DNA of 64,000 nt from Stemphylium vesicarium (taxonomy: Eukaryota; Ascomycota; Dothideomycetes; Pleosporales; Pleosporaceae), in assembly GCA_004380135.1 (NCBI GenBank), contig QXCR01000097.1, positions 1-64,000 on the forward strand. The letters run 5' to 3'. The notes beneath the pieces were generated by a model. It had not been told where the DNA came from. It saw only the letters and a list, made by a program, of their open reading frames with translations, and made no database searches. Positions 57,941 through 64,000 of the stretch are shown one piece after another. Position numbers and translations under genes: made by a program. Positions within the stretch are counted from its first letter, which is position 1, and each line of letters opens with the position of its first letter.

Positions 57941-58795
57941 ATGGCACCCCGCAGGGAGCTTGCAAGGCGCGGAGATTACACCTATTTTACTGCAAGAGAG
58001 CGGCAGTTCCTCGACGCACACACTGGTGCTGGTGTCAATGCCCGTCGCTCTTCTGCAGCTGGTGGTCGAGGTAGTGGTCAAGTCCGAGACACCTACCGCC
58101 CGCGCTACCACAACATTCAGCGCCAGCATCAAGGTCGCGGTGGCGCCTCAGCTCGCGGTAGGCGTCCCGTAGAGCGCCCTGCGCTCAATGACGGCCGGCG
58201 CCACCACAATCAAGCTCAAGGCACTCAATATCAAGGCACTCAAGGTCGAGCTGCTGAGGTCAATCTTCCTCGCGCTCGTGGTCATCCCCAAGCTCGCATC
58301 GGCAGTGATAACGTCGCTGGTTCTGACGCTACCAAGAACCCTCACGGGCAAGGAGCATTCACTCGCATGGATAGGAACCCTGTCACTCAAGAGATGGACA
58401 TCATCATCAACAAACGCAGTGCTAACCCGGTCACCCCCGACTCCAATACCCGACCCATTCAGCAGTCAGCCTCGTTCAGTTGCCCGCAATTTACCCAGTT
58501 CACCGAAAGCCGCCCCGAGTTTCCATCTCTGTTTCTGCCTGGTACCCCGAGCCCCGGTCGCCCCCGTGACCTTCCCTCTGGTTCTTTCAGCGACACAGAG
58601 GTCGACATGCCTGCCCTTCCTCCTCCCCCTAAGCGACCAGTCCGGCCCTATCGTGGCAAGGATGAAGTCAAGCGCGCCTTCACTAACGCCAACCTTCGCG
58701 CTATCATGGCCGATAAGCCGTACCCCAAGCCAAAAGGCAAGGTGGGAGCAGAGAAGCCGATCCTCAAGATGGGTATCCGCAAGGAGTACAAGTGA
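57941..58795 (+). CDS. Arg/Gly-rich hypothetical protein, 284 aa
   Basis: One open frame. ATG 57941 (AAGATGG context) is preferred to the in-frame ATG at 57821, which would add 40 residues of low-complexity Asn/Ser/Arg text. I do not recognise the protein. It is basic and disordered: GRG/RGG-like units and RPRYHN around residues 40-70, a Gln/Asn-rich part to 120, a Pro-rich acidic part near 200-230, and a basic end with KRAFTNANLRAIMADKPYPK. It could bind RNA, judged by composition alone. No membrane segment or signal peptide. Confidence 0.6.
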   Translation: MAPRRELARRGDYTYFTARERQFLDAHTGAGVNARRSSAAGGRGSGQVRDTYRPRYHNIQRQHQGRGGASARGRRPVERPALNDGRRHHNQAQGTQYQGTQGRAAEVNLPRARGHPQARIGSDNVAGSDATKNPHGQGAFTRMDRNPVTQEMDIIINKRSANPVTPDSNTRPIQQSASFSCPQFTQFTESRPEFPSLFLPGTPSPGRPRDLPSGSFSDTEVDMPALPPPPKRPVRPYRGKDEVKRAFTNANLRAIMADKPYPKPKGKVGAEKPILKMGIRKEYK

Positions 58796-59951
58796 AGACC
58801 AATATGACGGCGAGGACTGTGGGGATGCAAGTCGGCGGAGAAGAGGGCTTTGAGGTGTTGGCACTGAGTTTGGGAAGCGGACACTAGCCATTGCACGACG
58901 TTGTTCCCTCCCTTGAGTTCATGCCTTCTTCTTAGGAATCTCTTGCTTTGCTCTGCACCGCTCCGTCATGCTGGTATCTTGTACTACAGAGCATGGCTAA
59001 TCGCTCAGCACTCTGATGGTGAACACGGGATTATGTTTCTTCTTACTTATGGCTGTTGAGCAGCCACTGAGGTTTGGTTTACTCTCAAGACTTTTCACGA
59101 TGGCGTTATGGGATCGGCTGAGGATGATAACCTTTTCCTTTACTCTGTCTACGAATATGGCTCGGATTGCATCTGTGGGCTTGGGCTAGGAGATATTTTA
59201 GATTCGGATGAATGCATCATCATAAGTCGTCCGCCGCATTGATTACAGTTGTCAGACCCTCGCTGCCATACCATGAAAACTTTCGCTCGTGACGAAAATG
59301 ATTCTTCAACAATGCAGGAAATTAGAAAACATGACCAATATTAAATTTAAAACAGAAAAACTCTAAGGTTCATCGCAGCAGCCGGTCGTCATCTCCCTTG
59401 TGGCGACTGCTAAGCCACCAACCCCCACGACGACTATCCAGGCGCGCATCTTCTGCCTTGGTCTTTCCTGCATGCTTTTTAAACAAAATTTGACCCCATG
59501 CAGAGAACAATCACGAGGCCGACTGCAAGGCTCGCAGCGCACACGTCAGGCAATATAGCTAGGCTGCTAACTGGCAGCCTCGCACCCCATGCAACACTCA
59601 TCATCGGTGCCAAATACCAGCCTAGTCATCGAATAACATTGAGGTGGCTTCCCATGCAAGGATGCCTGCAGTGCGCCTGCAGAACGGCGTAGTTCACCCC
59701 GCGTCGCGAACCCCACCAATCTTGTATGCGAACACTAAAGATGGTGGGCCTGGAAGAGTGCTGGTTGGTAGATGATATGAAACAACTACATAGCCATCAG
59801 TTCACCGGTCGATATGTGTATGCAGTGTGTTGTGTTTCTCGAGCCTTCTTCTCCTTTCTCCCGCACATAAAGTGTCGCAGCATGATATCTTGACCGTCTC
59901 CACTCTCTATTCCAACTATTGTCTTTTTGAGAAAGTATTGTTCTTATCATT
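58796..59951. other. Intergenic, no supported gene
   Basis: Short ORFs only. An AT-rich stretch lies at about 59316-59366 (TTAAATTTAAAAC words). It probably contains the promoter of the HeLo/SesA-like gene. Confidence 0.4.
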
Positions 59952-61439
59952 ATGAGCGGCTTGGAGATTTTGAGCCTTGCAATAGGTGCGCCGGCATTCG
60001 CCACGTGCTTGCTAAAAACTGGGCGATCTCTCCAGAAAACAGTCAAAACGATCCGCAACGCACGCCCTGATTTGCGAGCCCTTATCGATGAGATCGAGAT
60101 GTTCGCGGGGATATACCACGATTTCGAAGAGGTGTGTCCACTAGGTGCTGATGACGATGCGGCCATCTCTTCCCCCGCTAGAGATGTCAGGAAATGGACC
60201 GAAGGCGCCATTTCCTGCTTCGAAAAATTGCTAGAACGGGTGAAAGCGATAGCTCCAGCTTCAAGATCTTCTTTATTGGAGACCTGGATAGCACATCTCC
60301 GATGGTTGACTAGTGGCTCTAACATTAAGGCCTTACGAGCCCATCTCTCTGTGGCAAGAGAGAGCATCAATTGCCTCACGAACATCCGAGTGATTGAAAA
60401 TCTCCGCGAATTATTGCATACCCTTCGATCTGCGGTCACCCAAGGAGGGAGACGAGAAATTGAGCAACGACTTGGCGAGACGATCGAACTGGCAACAGCG
60501 AAAGCTGAAGAAAAATTGTAAGTTACAACATGATAACAAAAAAACAGTGGCTCGACCAATCTAACAGTACAAAGGAAGTTCCGCCGTTCTAACCAACATG
60601 CCATTAAGAAACGTCTGAGAAGAGCGAAAGAAGATATTTCTTTGTGTCTCAACAAAACTGTCGATCCGCACATCATACCTGAGACTGACAAGCTTTTCAA
60701 GCTTGAACGTTCGACTCAAAAGTACGCAAGAAAGGTTCTCCCGAAACATAAGTCTAAGAGATCATCGCGCCAATCACTGCGCCATTGGCCGAGTGATGCA
60801 GAAACGGGGTTATCGCATTCCACGGGTACGGGATATACGCAATCATCGGGTTCATCGCGTCGTCGCCCGACAGCACCAGAATCTCCACCGACTTCTCCGG
60901 AGCCGTTGCGCTATCCCTCATTTAGTAGAGAAGTACCTAACCGTACCTCCATTCGATGCCGGTGGTGTCTGGGTGCCTGTAGACATCCCGAACTCCATGC
61001 AGTCACGAGTACTGCAGTTAGACCAAGCATCTGGCATGGCAACATGGGCGGAAACGGACCTCATGTGCGACGGAGAAGGAATTCCAATGACTTGCTGGCC
61101 CGCTACAGACCCATAGTCGGGATTTACAATACTTCTGCTTTACCGTCAAATTCTAGCGTAGAGCCACCAGAGCCTAGCCAGCGGCTTGACAGTCTAGACA
61201 ACGCGCAAGATTCTGGACACGGCATTGCTATCGGAAGCAGGAATGGGGAAGGGTTGGAAGATAATCCGCAACCAATGGGTGAGGGTGAAGCAACTGACGA
61301 GGACACCGAAGACGAAGAGGACACTCAGGAAGAAGAACAAGAGGGAACGGGAGCTAGTATATGGCAGTCGACCAATGTTTTCGGGGGCCACGAACCACGC
61401 AACTGGCGAGCAAGACACGAGAGAAGCTCGTCGCCGTGA
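59952..61439 (+). CDS. Protein with a HeLo/SesA-like helical N-terminus
   Basis: Two open frames in the same phase, 59952-60520 and about 60548-61439, are parted by a stretch with three stops. A GTAAGT donor at 60518 starts an intron. To stay in frame it must end at 60547 (only 30 nt, CAG) or 60574 (57 nt, AAG); the better-looking CAG at 60567 shifts the frame and stops after about ten codons. So either a protein of about 476-485 aa or a short form of about 200 aa is made. Residues 1-185 are all-helical and start MSGLEILSLAIGAPAFATCLLK, resembling the N-terminal HeLo or SesA-type domains of fungal NLR and prion-signalling proteins; this is a resemblance only. The second part is disordered, basic first and ending in a Glu/Asp-rich tract. 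No NACHT or repeat domain follows. Confidence 0.55.
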
Positions 61440-62070
61440 CATGCTCTGGGGCAATAAACCTTGTGGGAAGAGATAGCATCAGCATTTGTACCCTGATACC
61501 CACCCCCCTACGCATCATGAGCGATACAAAATGTTTCCTAAATGTATGACCAAAGCAGTCACATCTGTATTAGAGGCAGAACATGTTTTTTTTTCTCGCT
61601 GCTCTAGAGAGTATATGCGGGTTTGACGTGTGCATAATCTTCAAGTGGCTAGGCGGGTTCAAAGTTACCTGCAACCAAGGATAGTCACGTGCAGGGACGA
61701 CACGGTCTATATGTACAGAATAGGAAGACTGGCTTCCGAGTATCAAGAGGAGAAAAAGTTGTATGCATTAAAAAAAAATCTCAGTAATTTGAAGCTTTCA
61801 TCAACGTCCCCCATCCCTGTTCAATAGCCAAACCGGTGGCCAGAAAAGAAAATGGAAAGACGGGGGGGAAAGTAAAGAAGAGAAAACTTCACGTCGAAGT
61901 TTTCAAATCCGGGAGCGAAAAGCAAACGTTTTTTTTTTTCGCTGCTTTGCTCAACCATATGCAGTAGATAGATACCGCCCATTCGATGATGTAGACATGG
62001 CCATCCACACATCCTTCCACCACCCTCACAGCCTCCTCCAACCGAAACACATCTCACGAACACACCCTCT
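61440..62070. other. Convergent 3' region, no supported gene
   Basis: Between the HeLo/SesA-like gene (plus) and the RabGAP gene (minus). T-runs at 61586-61594 and 61930-61939 and an A-run at 61770-61777. No gene. Confidence 0.45.
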
Positions 62071-63964
62071 CTAAGAGGCATTCGCATTATTCGTACTAAC
62101 CGTCCTCTTCCATCCAGCCCATCCCCACCCCCCACCCGCAGGTTCCTTGGGCACGGGACTCGGCGTAACAGCAGGCGTACCCGTAGGCGTATTAAACGGG
62201 CTGCCAGCACCACTAGCACCCCCACTTCCCGGACTACCATTAACCTGCTGACCGCTCATAACGCGCTTCATGCCCTCGAACCTCCCCCTCAACTCCTCAA
62301 GTTCCTGGCGCGCAACCGCCTCAGCCGTCTTCGCGTTGACGAGTTCGAGCAGCAAGGCCTCGCTGTCGGCGGGACTGTTGTTTTCAGTCGCGAGCACGGA
62401 TTGCGTAGCAAGTGACGATGAGCGCTTGGCGAAAGGTGCGGGGGCGGAGAATTGGCGTTCGGATTTTTGCGAATTTGTGCGGCCGAGGCGGAGCTCGCGT
62501 AGACCGCCGGATACGCTGTCTGAGGTTGTGGAGCGCGAGAGTGAGGGTGGTGTGTCCATACCGTTTGTGTTGTCGGTGCCGGTCCATGATGCGGCGGCGG
62601 ATTGCTTTCGCGCGTTTTGGCGGAGCTCTTGGATCGTTTTTTCGTGGCGTTGGTTTTGGTTGTAGCTGTCTTGTAGCCGGTGTCTTGTGTCTTTGAGGGC
62701 GTCCCGTGCGATCTGGAGCTCGGCGTCGCGGTCGTTGAGATCCCGTGCGAGGGAATTGGCACGTAGTGTTTCGTTTGCGAGTTGCTCTTTTGTCCGCGTA
62801 AGGTTATCTCGGAGGAGCTCTTTGGTTTCAAACATGGATGAAGCACGGTGATGCGCTTGCGTTTCTGGGAAGCGGGATTCCAGTGTGTCCACAATCTCCG
62901 AAGCCTCTTCTGTCAGTTCGACTGCAGGACTTTCTTCAGATGCAGGGACAGCAGTGGAAGCTGTAATGGTAGTCCGCCTTCGCGACGCTCGTGTTGATGG
63001 AGCGGCGAGTGTGGATGTCTTCTTTCGGACCTTGTCCACTACTGTCCGCACAATACGGTGGTCTTCGTGGCGATCCTCGCGTTGCTTTTGCAACGCTGCT
63101 TCGAGCTCGCTATTCTGTCTTTGTAGCTGGCTCACAGACATGAGCAGCTGCTCAATCTGGTAGTGTAAATCACGGTCTTTTGAAGAAGCGCCCATGGCCA
63201 TGGAGCCGTGACCCGACTTCATCGACAGAGCGTCTCCATTGGAAGCTCGCGAAATGTCCGTCATGGCTGTACTTTGGGTCATGGCCGAGGCGTCTGAATC
63301 GGCAGTTGAGTTGAGTGTGGAAGCAAGGCTTTGTTTCGAGGCTGAGCGCCTGAGGAAACTGACAGGCCGCGAAGGGGCGGAAAGACCCGGGCTGAGTGAA
63401 ACGGATTTAGTCGAAGAGTTGGAGGGGCCCCACAAACGTCCAAGGAATGACGATGCAGATTTCTGGACTTGTTGCTTGGAAGAATCCTTCTCCTGCGCCT
63501 CCTTGTACTGCTGCTCCAATCCCTGTAACCTTTCGCGCGTCACGTCGTTTGTGAAGCCAACAAAATCAGCGACTAATTCATCCGCAGACCCCGCGTTCCG
63601 ACCGTACGGGTCCCAGAGTTGGCGCCCCAAAAGCAACTGCATTACATCCTCGAATTCGGTGAGGCCCAGGAGCTTTTGTTCATTGCGCTTCATTAGCGCC
63701 AGCGCTACGCGCATGATTGTTTCGGAAGCACCCTCGGCGAATAAAACGTCGTAGATGCGGAAAAGCATGGGTAGAGGACACGTGACGGCGAAAAAGGAGA
63801 GGAACCATTGCGAAAGGTAGGCGGACTCGATGCCTAGCTCGTCAATGTGTTGGGCGAGCTGTGGCATGTGTTGGTGGAGCAGTTTCTGGAACTGGAAGAT
63901 GCGGAGGTGAAGGCCGGAGAGATCGGGGAGGAAGCAGGAGCGAAGGTCGTAGTCTTCCATGAGT
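62071..63964 (-). CDS. TBC-domain RabGAP with long coiled-coil C-terminus, 5' part missing
   Basis: Only the 3' exon is in the window: an acceptor CAG at 63967-63965 on the minus strand opens a frame to a TAG at 62073-62071, about 631 residues; the earlier exons lie beyond the right edge. It starts within the TBC domain (LMEDYDLRSCFLPDLSGLHLRI), and the SQWFLSFFAVTCPLPMLFRIYDV and MRVALALMKRNEQKLL blocks are the end of that domain. The catalytic Arg and Gln fingers would be upstream. After it come a Ser-rich linker, coiled coils (about 250-300 and 370-450 of this part, and LLELVNAKTAEAVARQELEEL near 570) and a Gly/Pro/Thr-rich end. The layout is like fungal Gyp5-type Rab GTPase-activating proteins acting in secretion, as far as the visible part shows. 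Confidence 0.87.
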
Positions 63965-64000
63965 CTGCAATGGTTAGTGGGGGGGTGGGTAATGTAGAGA
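63965..64000 (-). other. Intron end of the RabGAP gene
   Basis: The last bases of the window read on the minus strand as a pyrimidine-containing stretch ending in TTGCAG, the acceptor for the exon that follows. Confidence 0.6.

Noticed and set aside
60703..61116. 137-codon ORF inside the HeLo/SesA-like gene in another frame
   Set aside because: Part of it (VPPFDAGGVWVPVDIPNS) reads protein-like, but the main frame stays open on both sides and ends in a coherent acidic tail, so I kept the main frame.
1..64000. tRNA genes, rRNA, CRISPR arrays and a secondary-metabolite cluster
   Set aside because: No tRNA-like T-arm words in plausible context were spotted by eye, no CRISPR-type array exists, and the lone acyltransferase and oxalate decarboxylase are not accompanied by synthases or transporters.

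Overview
The window is nuclear DNA of a filamentous ascomycete (Pezizomycotina). Genes are split by short GT-AG introns, mostly 45-170 nt, with CTAAC-like branch points. The protein set is typical of moulds: a fungal rhodopsin-domain membrane protein, Atg12, Dbf4, a Cep57-type spindle-pole protein, kinesin-1 and RAD6. I would guess Dothideomycetes/Pleosporales from general look and gene content, but that is an inference and no marker here proves it.

Layout. 1-5497 is gene-poor and repeat-marked: a retroelement-like ORF tail at the left edge, an AT-rich stretch, a degenerate CCCAA minisatellite and a near-perfect 39-bp inverted repeat. 5498-14088 holds a rhodopsin-domain membrane protein and two large unrecognised genes in tandem that appear to share a repeated module. 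15814-26299 holds a secreted bicupin oxalate decarboxylase, a glucose-6-phosphate 1-epimerase-like protein, an Iks1-like kinase and a Cep57-domain coiled-coil protein, all on +. 26300-30589 is a 4.3-kb stretch with no gene I can support. 30590-38023 holds choline sulfatase, the RAD6 E2 enzyme and the kinesin-1 heavy chain, all on +. 38683-46357 is a minus-strand block: BAHD-type acyltransferase, PLC-like phosphodiesterase, ATG12 and the Dbf4-type kinase regulator. 47581-61439 is mostly plus strand: two hypothetical proteins, an Mss116-like DEAD-box helicase, panB (minus), a UBC8-type E2, an Arg/Gly-rich hypothetical and a HeLo/SesA-like protein. The right edge holds the 3' part of a TBC-domain RabGAP gene (minus).

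There is no obvious metabolic cluster; most genes are housekeeping. Two E2 enzymes (RAD6, UBC8) and the ubiquitin-like ATG12 all serve ubiquitin-type conjugation but are not adjacent.

The most striking observation is the UBC8-type gene (56100-57136). The conserved protein can be recovered in full only if the transcript is spliced through exons of 8, 3 and 1 nt, each flanked by good splice signals. One Met codon is then assembled from three exons. The second is the tandem pair of orphan genes at 7914-14088, which seem to carry divergent copies of a WPGRP-plus-helix module I do not recognise. Exon boundaries throughout were worked out by hand from splice signals and reading frame.
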